Of a DNA stretch of 32,500 bases, positions 7,978-14,411 are shown piece after piece. Below the pieces are notes generated by a model. It was given only the letters and a program-made list of their open reading frames with translations. It did no database searches and was not told where the DNA came from. Made by a program: the position numbers and the translations under genes. Numbering within the stretch: the first letter of the stretch is position 1; each line of letters begins with the position of its first letter. This DNA comes from Acidobacteriota bacterium (GTDB lineage: Bacteria; Acidobacteriota; Thermoanaerobaculia; UBA5066): positions 1 through 32,500 of the forward strand of contig JADJVE010000008.1 of assembly GCA_016716715.1 (NCBI GenBank), written 5' to 3'.

Positions 7978-8547
7978 GTGAGGGGATCCCGCGGCTATAC
8001 GTTGGTGGCCCTGATCATGGGCATGACGATCATGGCGATTCTCATCGCCGCGGTGCTGCCGCTTGCCTCGACCGAGGCCCAGCGCGACAAGGAAGACGAG
8101 CTCATCTTCCGGGGCTTCCAGTACGCCGAGGGGATCCGCGGCTTCCGCCGCCGATACGGGCGCTACCCGAATACCCTCAAGGAGATGTTCGAGACGCGCC
8201 CGCGCACGCTCCGCAAGCTCTGGAAGGACCCAATCACGAATTCCCTCAACTGGGGGCTCGTGTCGCTGACGACCGGCGGACCTCTTTCCGGAGCCACGCC
8301 GCCGCGGGGACGCGGCGGCGAGTCTCCGACTCCGGTCCCGACGCCCGTTCCGACGCCCGGTTTCGGAGCGCCCCCGTCGACGGCGACGGGGCCCGTCGTC
8401 GGCGTGTACTCGCTGTCGAAGAAGAAGTCGTTCCGCCTCTTCAACGGCCGGGACGTTTACAACGAATGGCGGTTCACGGAGCAGACGTTGATGAACCAGG
8501 CCCCGCAGCCGCCGGCGGGGCCCCCGGGGCCTGGGATCGGGCGCTGA
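7978..8547 (+). CDS. Pseudopilin 3, lacking Glu+5
   Basis: The 189-residue protein has a 6-residue leader (MRGSRG) followed by YTLVALIMGMTIMAILIAAVLP. The residue at +5 is Ala rather than the almost invariant Glu. In characterised systems Glu+5 is missing mainly in the minor pseudopilin GspK, which caps the tip, so a tip or initiator role is an inference. The body has FQYAEGIRGFRRRYGRYPNTLKEM, then LWKDPITNSLNWG, a Pro/Thr linker (PTPVPTPVPTP) and a tail with GVYSLSKKKSFRLFNGRDVYNEW. The GTG at 7978 follows GGGGGAGCG. The last 74 bases overlap the 3' end of the convergent SGNH hydrolase gene. Confidence 0.85.
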   Translation: MRGSRGYTLVALIMGMTIMAILIAAVLPLASTEAQRDKEDELIFRGFQYAEGIRGFRRRYGRYPNTLKEMFETRPRTLRKLWKDPITNSLNWGLVSLTTGGPLSGATPPRGRGGESPTPVPTPVPTPGFGAPPSTATGPVVGVYSLSKKKSFRLFNGRDVYNEWRFTEQTLMNQAPQPPAGPPGPGIGR

Positions 8548-9688
8548 CGGGCACGAGTCCGGCGCGCACGGCGGGGGCGAGCTGTCGCGCCGCGGCGTCG
8601 TGCCCGGCCGCGCTCCAGTGGATTCCGGCCGGCAGGAACAGCCGGGCGCCTTCGGCGGCTTCGCGCCGGAAGCCGGGCATGAGGTCGACGAACGGGATCC
8701 CGCGCGCCTCGCACGCCTCGCGGACGCGCCGGAAGCCGTCTTCCTCGAACGCGTCTTCGCTCAGGCCGTAGACCTTCAGGAGACGGGCTCCGACCGCGGA
8801 CTCGACGAGGAAGCGCGGCGGCACGGAGAAGACGCCGAGCGGCGCGCCGAGCGACGCGGCCTCGTCGCGGACGGCCCCGAGAAGCGCGAACGCGAGCGCG
8901 AACTCTGCCTCGCGCGACGCGGGCGGGCTCTTCAGCGAGAAGTCGATCGACACGGGTCTCTGCTCGGGGGCGCCGCCCACGGCCCGGCCGGCCGACGAGA
9001 GCCCGTTCCGGAGGAGCGACCACAGGTGCGACCGTCCCCCGAGGGACGCGTCGAGACGAGCAAACGTCGACGGCGCCGAGAAGCCGGCGGGAGGGTGCGG
9101 GACGAGGCGCCCGCCCTCGAGCGTGAACCGCGGCTTCGGCAGGCCGTAGATCCGGTCGCTCACGTTCTCCATGAGGTCGTTCCAGAAGAACCCGACGAGA
9201 ACGAGGTCGGGGGAGAACTTCCGGCCCCAGCGGCGGAGGGTGAGCAGCTCCTGGTCCGTCCCGTAGCCCGGGACGCCGAAATTCACGACCTCGAAGCCGG
9301 GCCCGAGGTGCGCGGCTAGCCGCCGCGTGAGGATCGCGTCCTGCGCGACGCCGCTCCCGAACACGAACGAGTCGCCGAGCACCGCAATCCGGTACGCCCC
9401 CGGCGCCTTCGCCTCCGCGTGAGGCGCGTCGCGAAAGCCCGCCTCGTTCGTCGAGAGGCCGTTCTCCCACGGGGCCGAGCCCACGGGCCACGCGACGTCG
9501 GGCTTCAGCGTCCAGCCGAGCTCCGCGTCGCGCCGCGTGAGGGGGCCCCCCGCGTCCGCGGCGCGGATGGTCTCGAGGAGCGGCTGCGGAAAGAACGCCC
9601 GCAGCCCCGCCTCGGCCGCCGCGAGAACCGCGGCGAGCGAGACGGCGAGGAGAAGGGCGTTCGTGAAGACACGCCGGCCGAGATTCAA
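8474..9688 (-). CDS. Membrane-anchored SGNH/GDSL-family hydrolase
   Basis: The 404-residue protein starts with a signal anchor (NALLLAVSLAAVLAAAEAGL), so the enzyme probably faces the periplasm. Block I is VLGDSFVFGSG with nucleophile Ser107. FEVVNFGVPGYGT carries the glycine block and FFWNDLMEN the Asn block. The C-terminal His block reads PAGIHWSAAGH: the His is present but the Asp usually two or three residues before it is Ala or Gly. Substrate is unknown; many relatives modify acyl groups on surface glycans or peptidoglycan. The start is TTG, the only option that keeps the whole signal anchor. The 3' end overlaps pseudopilin 3 by 74 bases in antiparallel orientation. Confidence 0.85.
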   Translation of the reverse strand: MNLGRRVFTNALLLAVSLAAVLAAAEAGLRAFFPQPLLETIRAADAGGPLTRRDAELGWTLKPDVAWPVGSAPWENGLSTNEAGFRDAPHAEAKAPGAYRIAVLGDSFVFGSGVAQDAILTRRLAAHLGPGFEVVNFGVPGYGTDQELLTLRRWGRKFSPDLVLVGFFWNDLMENVSDRIYGLPKPRFTLEGGRLVPHPPAGFSAPSTFARLDASLGGRSHLWSLLRNGLSSAGRAVGGAPEQRPVSIDFSLKSPPASREAEFALAFALLGAVRDEAASLGAPLGVFSVPPRFLVESAVGARLLKVYGLSEDAFEEDGFRRVREACEARGIPFVDLMPGFRREAAEGARLFLPAGIHWSAAGHDAAARQLAPAVRAGLVPVSARSQAPGAPPAAAGPGSSTSAP

Positions 9689-9700
9689 GTCCGGAACCCC

Positions 9701-9721
9701 CCGCCCGCGATTGTCGGGCGG
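9701..9721. repeat. Perfect 7-bp inverted repeat between divergent genes
   Basis: CCGCCCG at 9701-9707 and CGGGCGG at 9715-9721 flank a 7-base loop. It lies between the TTG start of the SGNH gene on the minus strand and the GTG start of the M16 peptidase gene on the plus strand. It could be an operator or an RNA hairpin in the SGNH leader; GC-rich sequence makes chance hairpins common. Confidence 0.4.
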
Positions 9722-9749
9722 CGGCCGGTCGGGGACAAGCTCCGCCGAC

Positions 9750-9755
9750 TAGAAT
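9750..9755 (+). promoter_or_regulatory. Putative -10 element (TAGAAT) for a leaderless M16 operon transcript
   Basis: TAGAAT stands out in GC-rich surroundings and ends 5 bases before the GTG start of the peptidase gene. Transcription starting about 7 bases after the hexamer would begin at the start codon. No Shine-Dalgarno sequence and no convincing -35 hexamer is visible. Confidence 0.45.
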
Positions 9756-9760
9756 CGGGT

Positions 9761-11065
9761 GTGCAGGTCGCGAGGCTCACGGACGGGACGGCGGTGTGGC
9801 TGGACCCCATGCGCGACGTGAAGAGCCTGGCCCTCGGGATCTTCGTGGCGGCCGGCTCGGCGGACGAGGCGCAGGGCGAACGCGGCTCGACGCACTTCCT
9901 CGAGCACCTCCTCTTCAAGAGGACCCGGCGGCGGTCCGGCGCGGCGATCGCGCGGATCACAGACCGGCTCGGCGGGGACTGCGACGCGTACACGACGAAG
10001 GAATGCGTCGCCTTCCACGCGCGCGTCCCGGCGGCGCGCGCGGCCGAGGCCGTCGACCTCCTTCTCGACCTCACGGCCGCTCCCGCGTTCACGGCCGCGG
10101 ACGTCGACGTCGAGCGCGCCGTGATCCTCGAGGAGATCGCCGAGGCGCACGACGTGCCGGACGACCTCCTCCACGACACGTTCGTACGGGCGCTCTGGCC
10201 CAGGCATGATCTCGGCGCGCCGATCTTCGGGACGAAAGAGAGCGTGTCGGCCCTGACGCGCGCGACGCTCGCCGGCCGGTTCCGGGCGATCTTCCGGCCG
10301 GAGCGAACGCTCATCGTCGCGGCCGGGGCCCTCGACCCCGACCGCCTCGTCGGGCTCCTCGAGAGGGGCCGCTCGCGCCGCGCCCGCGCGCAATTCGCGG
10401 CCCTGCCGGGGAGCGCGCCACGAGCCGCGCGCTGCGCCGTGGCGATTCCGCGCGCGGACCTCGGGCAGGCGCACCTTCTCGTCGGGTCTGCGGCCCGCCT
10501 CTCCTGGGGTGACCCGCGCGTGCCGGCGGCTTGGATCGCCGCGGAGATCCTCGGCGGAGGCGTCTCGTCGCGCCTGTGGCGGGACGTCCGGGAGGCCCGC
10601 GGGCTCGCGTACCACGTCGGCGCGCACGTTTCGCTGCACCGCGCGGCCGGCCTCGCGGTCATCACGGCCGCGACGCAGCCGAAGAACCTCGGCCGTCTCG
10701 TCCGGACGACAGGGCGCGTCCTCGGCCGGCTGCTCCGCGACGGCGTGAGCCGGACGGAGCTCGCCCGCGCCAAGAACCAGTTCGCGGCGGAGGCCGCGCT
10801 CTCGCAGGAGTCCACGGCCTCGCGCCGGGACACGGCCGCGCGCGCGTGGCTCTCGCGCGGCCGCCCCTACGAGACCGAGGAGTACCTCGCGGACGTCGCG
10901 AAGGTGACGGCCGAGGACGTCGCCGAGGCGGCGGCCCTGCTCTGGGGCGACGCGGGCCGCATGGGCCTCGGCGTGTCGGGCCCGCTGCCCGATGCGCGGG
11001 CCGCCGGCGCCGAACGCTTCGCGCGCGCCCTCGCGGACGAGTTCGCCGGGGAGGCCGCCGCGTGA
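9761..11065 (+). CDS. M16-family zinc metallopeptidase (processing-peptidase-like)
   Basis: The 434-residue protein fits single-domain-pair bacterial M16B peptidases. The inverted zinc motif HFLEH is at residues 45-49, and the distal Glu ligand is expected at E124/E125 (VILEEIAEAHD), about 75 residues downstream as in the family. The C-terminal half contains AEILGGGVSSRLWRDVREARGLAYHVGA, a well-conserved M16 substrate-binding region. I chose GTG at 9761 because the conserved core begins immediately after it (VQVARLTDGTAVWLD), although the frame is open further upstream. A TAGAAT box lies 5 bases before this start. The 3' end overlaps dut by 4 bases (GTGA). The peptidase-dut pairing is also known from other bacteria. 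Confidence 0.93.
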   Translation: MQVARLTDGTAVWLDPMRDVKSLALGIFVAAGSADEAQGERGSTHFLEHLLFKRTRRRSGAAIARITDRLGGDCDAYTTKECVAFHARVPAARAAEAVDLLLDLTAAPAFTAADVDVERAVILEEIAEAHDVPDDLLHDTFVRALWPRHDLGAPIFGTKESVSALTRATLAGRFRAIFRPERTLIVAAGALDPDRLVGLLERGRSRRARAQFAALPGSAPRAARCAVAIPRADLGQAHLLVGSAARLSWGDPRVPAAWIAAEILGGGVSSRLWRDVREARGLAYHVGAHVSLHRAAGLAVITAATQPKNLGRLVRTTGRVLGRLLRDGVSRTELARAKNQFAAEAALSQESTASRRDTAARAWLSRGRPYETEEYLADVAKVTAEDVAEAAALLWGDAGRMGLGVSGPLPDARAAGAERFARALADEFAGEAAA

Positions 11066-11520
11066 GGCCGGGCGAGGAGGTTCAGGTCAGATTCACGGTC
11101 GGCGAGGAGTTCAAGGACCTCGCGCCGCCCGAGTACGCCTCCGCGGACGCCGCGGGGGCGGACCTCAGAGCCGCGGTCTCCGCGCCGATCGTCGTCCCAC
11201 CCGGCGGGCGCGCTCTCGTCCCCACGGGGCTCACGCTCGAGATCCCGCGTGGGTTCGAGGCGCAGGTCCGCGCGCGTTCAGGGCTGGCTCTCAAGAAAGG
11301 CCTCGCGCTTGCGAACGGCGTCGGGACGATCGACGCGGACTACCGTGGCGAGGTCGGGGTCATCGTCGTGAACCTCGGCGCCGAGCCCGTGACGATCGCG
11401 CGCGGCGACCGGATCGCGCAGCTCGTCGTCGCGCCCGTCGCGCGCGCGGTCTTCACGCGCGCCGGCGGCCTCGACGGCAGCGCCCGCGGCGCGGGCGGGT
11501 TCGGGAGCACGGGCTCGTGA
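11062..11520 (+). CDS. dut: Deoxyuridine 5'-triphosphate nucleotidohydrolase (dUTPase)
   Basis: The enzyme hydrolyses dUTP to dUMP and pyrophosphate, limiting uracil in DNA and supplying dTMP synthesis. All five motifs of the homotrimeric family are visible in 152 residues: motif 1 AGADLRA, motif 2 RSGLALKKGL, motif 3 GTIDADYRGEVGVIVVN, motif 4 GDRIAQLVV and motif 5 RGAGGFGSTG at the flexible C-terminus. The GTG start overlaps the peptidase stop as GTGA, and the stop overlaps the next gene's GTG in the same way. The window also encodes a uracil-DNA glycosylase, which acts on the same kind of damage, but it is not in this operon. Confidence 0.97.
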   Translation: MRPGEEVQVRFTVGEEFKDLAPPEYASADAAGADLRAAVSAPIVVPPGGRALVPTGLTLEIPRGFEAQVRARSGLALKKGLALANGVGTIDADYRGEVGVIVVNLGAEPVTIARGDRIAQLVVAPVARAVFTRAGGLDGSARGAGGFGSTGS

Positions 11521-12332
11521 GCGTGCCGGCCGTCCCTTCCGTCCTTTCCATCGCCTTTCTCGGGTCGGGGTCCTCGGGCAACTGCGCCGTCGTGCGGTGC
11601 GGGGGAACGACCGTCCTCGTCGACGCCGGGCTCTCCGCGCGCGAGACGAAGAGACGCCTCGCGCTCTGCGGCGTCGCCCTCGAGGACGTGTCGGCGGTGT
11701 TTCTCACGCACGAGCACTCGGACCACGTGCACGGAGCCCTCGCGCTCTCGAAGAAGGCGGGCCTGCCCGTCTACGCGACCGCCGGCACCGCGGACGCCGC
11801 GGGATTTCCCGGGCCGCTCTTCTCGGACGTTCGGACCGTGCGTGGCGGGCGCGACCTCGTGGTCGGCGATCTCTTCGTGCGCGTCACGTCGACGCCGCAC
11901 GACGGAGTCGAGTCCGTCTGCTACGTCTTCGCGGACGGCGCCGGCCGCCGCGTCGGGATCGCGACGGATCTCGGCCACCTGTCCCGCCCGGTGCTCGAAG
12001 CTCTCCGGGACTGCGACGCGCTGGGTCTCGAGGCGAACCACGACGAGGACCTCCTGCGCGAGGGGCCCTATCCGGCGGTCCTGAAGCGCCGCATTCTCTC
12101 GGACGTGGGGCACCTTTCGAACGAGGCCGCGGCCGAGGCGCTGCGGGCGCTCGTCGGGCCGCGCACGCGGAGCGTGACGGCGCTCCACGTCTCGCGGCAC
12201 AACAACACCTATCCTCTCGCCGAGCGCGTGTTCAAAGAGGCTCTGGGCGAGATCGGCTCGGGGGCCATTCTCGCGGTCGCGCGGCACGACGTCCCGACGG
12301 AATGGAAGACGGTCTCACAGGAGGCGGCATGA
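11517..12332 (+). CDS. MBL-fold metallo-hydrolase, WalJ/YycJ-like
   Basis: The 271-residue protein starts with the family signature IAFLGSGSSGNCAVVRCGGTTVLVDAG. It carries the metal motif THEHSDH (HxHxDH), followed by TSTPHDG, IATDLGH and ALGLEANHDEDLL. These features match the YycJ/WalJ branch of metallo-beta-lactamase proteins, proposed exonucleases or phosphodiesterases in DNA repair or cell-wall regulation; the exact reaction is not certain. There is a second His-rich stretch (LHVSRHNN) near the C-terminus. The GTG at 11517 overlaps dut by 4 bases and the stop overlaps the purS ATG. Its position between dut and purS suggests a nucleotide- or DNA-related role, which is inference. Confidence 0.88.
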   Translation: MSVPAVPSVLSIAFLGSGSSGNCAVVRCGGTTVLVDAGLSARETKRRLALCGVALEDVSAVFLTHEHSDHVHGALALSKKAGLPVYATAGTADAAGFPGPLFSDVRTVRGGRDLVVGDLFVRVTSTPHDGVESVCYVFADGAGRRVGIATDLGHLSRPVLEALRDCDALGLEANHDEDLLREGPYPAVLKRRILSDVGHLSNEAAAEALRALVGPRTRSVTALHVSRHNNTYPLAERVFKEALGEIGSGAILAVARHDVPTEWKTVSQEAA

Positions 12333-12595
12333 CGGTTCTCGTGAAGGTGATGCTCAAGAGCGGAGTCCTCGACCCGCAGGGCAAGGCGATCGCCGACGCC
12401 CTCCACCGGCTCGGATACACCTCCGTTTCCGACGTGAGGGCCGGCAAACTCTTCCGCATCGAGGTCGACACGGCCGATCCGCGCCACGCCGTCGAGGTCG
12501 GGACGCAGATGGCGGCCAAGCTCCTCGCGAACCCCGTCATCGAGGACTTCGAGGTTGCCCTCGAAACGGCCGCGGCCGCCGGAGGAAGCCGGTGA
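12329..12595 (+). CDS. purS: Phosphoribosylformylglycinamidine synthase subunit PurS
   Basis: PurS is the small structural subunit of the three-part FGAM synthase (PurS-PurQ-PurL) of purine biosynthesis. The 88-residue length is typical. The sequence VKVMLKSGVLDPQGKAIADALHRLGY and the following SDVRAGKLFRIEVD are diagnostic. AGGAGG ends 5 bases before the ATG, a good ribosome binding site. The ATG overlaps the metallo-hydrolase stop and the purS stop overlaps the purQ GTG, so the subunits should be made together. The catalytic subunit purL is 6.6 kb downstream, in a separate operon. Confidence 0.96.
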   Translation: MTVLVKVMLKSGVLDPQGKAIADALHRLGYTSVSDVRAGKLFRIEVDTADPRHAVEVGTQMAAKLLANPVIEDFEVALETAAAAGGSR

Positions 12596-13329
12596 GCGCG
12601 CCGTCGGCGTCCGGAAACCCGGCGCCGCGCGTCGCCGTCGTCGTCTTCCCGGGGAGCAACTGCGACGAGGACGCCGCGATCGCGGCGCGGACGATCCTGG
12701 ATGCCGACGTCAAGATGGTGCGCTACGACGAGCGCGCGCTCGGCGACCCGGACCTCGTGATCCTGCCCGGGGGCTTCTCGTACGGCGACTACCTGAGGAG
12801 CGGCGCGATGGCGCGCTTCTCGCCCGTGATGGAGTCCGTCGCGGCGTTCGCCGCGAAGGGCGGGGCGGTCCTCGGCATCTGCAACGGGTTTCAGATCCTC
12901 TGCGAGGCTGGCCTCCTGCCGGGCGCGATGCTTCGTAACGCGGGCCTCCGGTTCGTGTGCAAGGACGTCTGGCTGCGCGTCGAGTCCAAGCGCACGCCGT
13001 TCACGCTCGCGATCAACAGGGGTGACGTCCTCCGGATGCCGATCGCGCACGGCGACGGGAACTGGACGGCGGACCCCTCGGTCTTCGCGGAGATGAAGAC
13101 GCGCGACCAGATCGTCTTCCGGTACGTGAGTCCGGACGGGACCCAGGGTGGAGCCGCGAATCCGAACGGCTCCCTCGACGACGTCGCGGGAATCTGCAAC
13201 GTCGAAGGCAACGTCGTGGGCCTCATGCCGCATCCCGAGCGCGCGGCCGATCCCCTTCTCGGCGGCACGGACGGCGCGCGCCTCTTCAAGTCCTTCGCGA
13301 CGACGCGCCTCGCGATGCAGGAACGCTAG
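12592..13329 (+). CDS. purQ: Phosphoribosylformylglycinamidine synthase subunit PurQ (glutaminase)
   Basis: PurQ releases ammonia from glutamine for PurL. The 245-residue protein is a class I glutamine amidotransferase: the nucleophile is Cys97 in LGICNGFQIL, and the catalytic His214 and Glu216 are in LMPHPERA. Other family signatures are VVVFPGSNCDEDAA and ILPGGFSYGDYLR. Length matches stand-alone PurQ of the PurS/PurL-small type. GTG start overlaps purS (GTGA). A 12-residue Ala/Pro/Ser-rich extension precedes the usual N-terminus. It is the last gene of the M16-dut-purSQ run; the next gene is convergent, 7 bases away, with no clear terminator between them. Confidence 0.97.
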   Translation: MSAPSASGNPAPRVAVVVFPGSNCDEDAAIAARTILDADVKMVRYDERALGDPDLVILPGGFSYGDYLRSGAMARFSPVMESVAAFAAKGGAVLGICNGFQILCEAGLLPGAMLRNAGLRFVCKDVWLRVESKRTPFTLAINRGDVLRMPIAHGDGNWTADPSVFAEMKTRDQIVFRYVSPDGTQGGAANPNGSLDDVAGICNVEGNVVGLMPHPERAADPLLGGTDGARLFKSFATTRLAMQER

Positions 13330-13336
13330 GCGCGCC

Positions 13337-14209
13337 TCAGCGCGTCTTCATCCACGCGACGCACTTCTCGAGCTCCTTGCGCATCGTGGCGGGGGAGTCC
13401 GCGCGGTACGGGGCACCGTGGCCGGGCAGAACGCGCGTGAAGTCGAAGGCGAGGAGCTTCTCCATCGAGCGGATCGTCTCCGGCCACGAGTACCAGTTCG
13501 CGTCGCGGAACGCCACGAGGTGCCCGCGCCGCGTCGACCATGCGAGGTGGTCGCCCGTGAAGAGGACGTCTCTCCACAGCAGCACCGCGTGGCCGCGCGT
13601 GTGGCCGGGCGTCGGAATCGCCAGGAGGTCGTCCGAGAGGGCGACGGGCTCCGTCCCGTCGAGCGTCCGCTCGGGCGGTTCCCCGAGCGCCGCGGCGTCC
13701 TTCGCGTGGATGACGCGCTCCGCGCCGAGGCGCGCGTGGATCGCCGCGTGGTCCGCCACGTCGTCGCGGTGCGTCAGGAACATCGTCGCGACGCCGCCGA
13801 GCTCTTCCATTCGCGTGAGCAGCGGCGCGGCCGCCCGCGGCGAGTCCACGAGGACGTTGCCCGCGTCGCGCCGGATGAGCCAGCTCCACGCGCCGAACGA
13901 CTTCTCCGACGTGTAGCCGCAGAAATAGACGCCGTCCCCGACGGGCTCGGGGAACGACTTCGACGCGGTGCGCGTGCCGTCCGCCCGTCCTCGCGTCCCG
14001 ATCGATCCCGTCGGGCAGGCGACGAGCGCCTGCAGCGCGCGCGCTTCCTGCTCGGGCGTTTGCGGCTGCGCGACGACGAACGAGTGGCCGTCGCCCTGCG
14101 AGAAAACGGCGGGCTGCATCTGCCGGCACGTCGCGCAGTCGATGCACGTCGAGTCGACGTAGAGGTCGCCGGGCACGTTCGCGGGAAGGCGCAGGTCAGC
14201 GCGGGCCAC
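13337..14209 (-). CDS. Ferredoxin-like domain fused to an MBL-fold hydrolase
   Basis: The first 75 of 290 residues resemble a short single-cluster ferredoxin, with Cys22, Cys25, Cys28 and Cys65 (CIDCATC ... ACPTGSIG), enough for one [4Fe-4S] cluster. A metallo-beta-lactamase domain follows. Its metal motif reads LTHRDDVADH (His147, Asp153, His154): the usual HxHxDH is altered, with spacing enlarged and the second His absent. TPGHTRGH and FTGDHLAW supply further ligands. Similar ferredoxin-MBL proteins are known in cyanobacteria and plants without a firmly assigned reaction. GTG at 14209 has no obvious ribosome binding site. It is divergent from rsgA. A redox-dependent hydrolase is possible but inferred. 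Confidence 0.85.
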   Translation of the reverse strand: MARADLRLPANVPGDLYVDSTCIDCATCRQMQPAVFSQGDGHSFVVAQPQTPEQEARALQALVACPTGSIGTRGRADGTRTASKSFPEPVGDGVYFCGYTSEKSFGAWSWLIRRDAGNVLVDSPRAAAPLLTRMEELGGVATMFLTHRDDVADHAAIHARLGAERVIHAKDAAALGEPPERTLDGTEPVALSDDLLAIPTPGHTRGHAVLLWRDVLFTGDHLAWSTRRGHLVAFRDANWYSWPETIRSMEKLLAFDFTRVLPGHGAPYRADSPATMRKELEKCVAWMKTR

Positions 14210-14246
14210 GGAACGGGAACAGCCCGCAGGGCGCCGGTATTCCGGG

Positions 14247-14360
14247 AAGATCGTGTAGAGTTCTCTCCGAAGGCCTCTGACACACGATCTTGTGACCCCG
14301 CTCTGAGAACCCGGCGCCGCGAGCGGCGCCGCTGAGTTCTCGCCCCCACCGCTTCGGCGG
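14247..14360 (+). ncRNA. Structured intergenic/leader region upstream of rsgA (candidate cis-regulatory RNA or operator)
   Basis: The 202-base gap between divergent genes holds several inverted repeats. AAGATCGTGT (14247-14256) is perfectly complementary to ACACGATCTT (14282-14291). GAGAAC (14305-14310) pairs with GTTCTC (14336-14341) around a GGCGCC/GGCGCC stem (14313-14318 with 14325-14330). CCGC-TTCG-GCGG (14349-14360) is a UUCG tetraloop hairpin. GAGTTCTC occurs twice (14258-14265 and 14334-14341), so GAGAAC has two possible partners. No known riboswitch consensus was recognised. On DNA the same repeats could be operators for either gene. Confidence 0.4.
14256..14261 (+). promoter_or_regulatory. 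Putative -10 element (TAGAGT) for rsgA
   Basis: TAGAGT resembles the TANNNT boxes before other genes in the window. Initiation about 7 bases later would give a leader of roughly 145 bases that contains the hairpins at 14305-14360 and the ribosome binding site at 14398-14404. No good -35 hexamer is seen. Confidence 0.3.
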
Positions 14361-14397
14361 CTCCGTCACGCGTGTGCCTTTCCTCCCGCACCCCTTC

Positions 14398-14404
14398 AAA
14401 GGAG
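14398..14404 (+). promoter_or_regulatory. Ribosome binding site of rsgA (AAAGGAG)
   Basis: AAAGGAG lies 7 bases before ATG 14412. It is one of the few textbook Shine-Dalgarno sequences at an operon start in this window and fixes the rsgA start. A TCCTCC tract about 20 bases upstream could pair weakly with the GGAG core. Confidence 0.75.
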
Positions 14405-14411
14405 ATCTTCA

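Noticed and set aside
13148..14335. 395-codon plus-strand open frame over the ferredoxin-MBL gene
   Set aside because: The minus-strand gene has a Cys cluster and MBL motifs; the plus frame has none and overlaps the purQ end.
14313..14341. GGCGCC hairpin read as a rho-independent terminator
   Set aside because: No U-tract follows on either strand and it lies between divergent gene starts, where a terminator for either gene is not expected.
14366..14378. Similarity of ACGCGTGTGCC in the rsgA leader to the 3' part of bacterial 4.5S RNA
   Set aside because: The diagnostic GGAA-tetraloop helix (GTCCGGAAGGAAGCAGCC type) is absent, so the short match is taken as chance.
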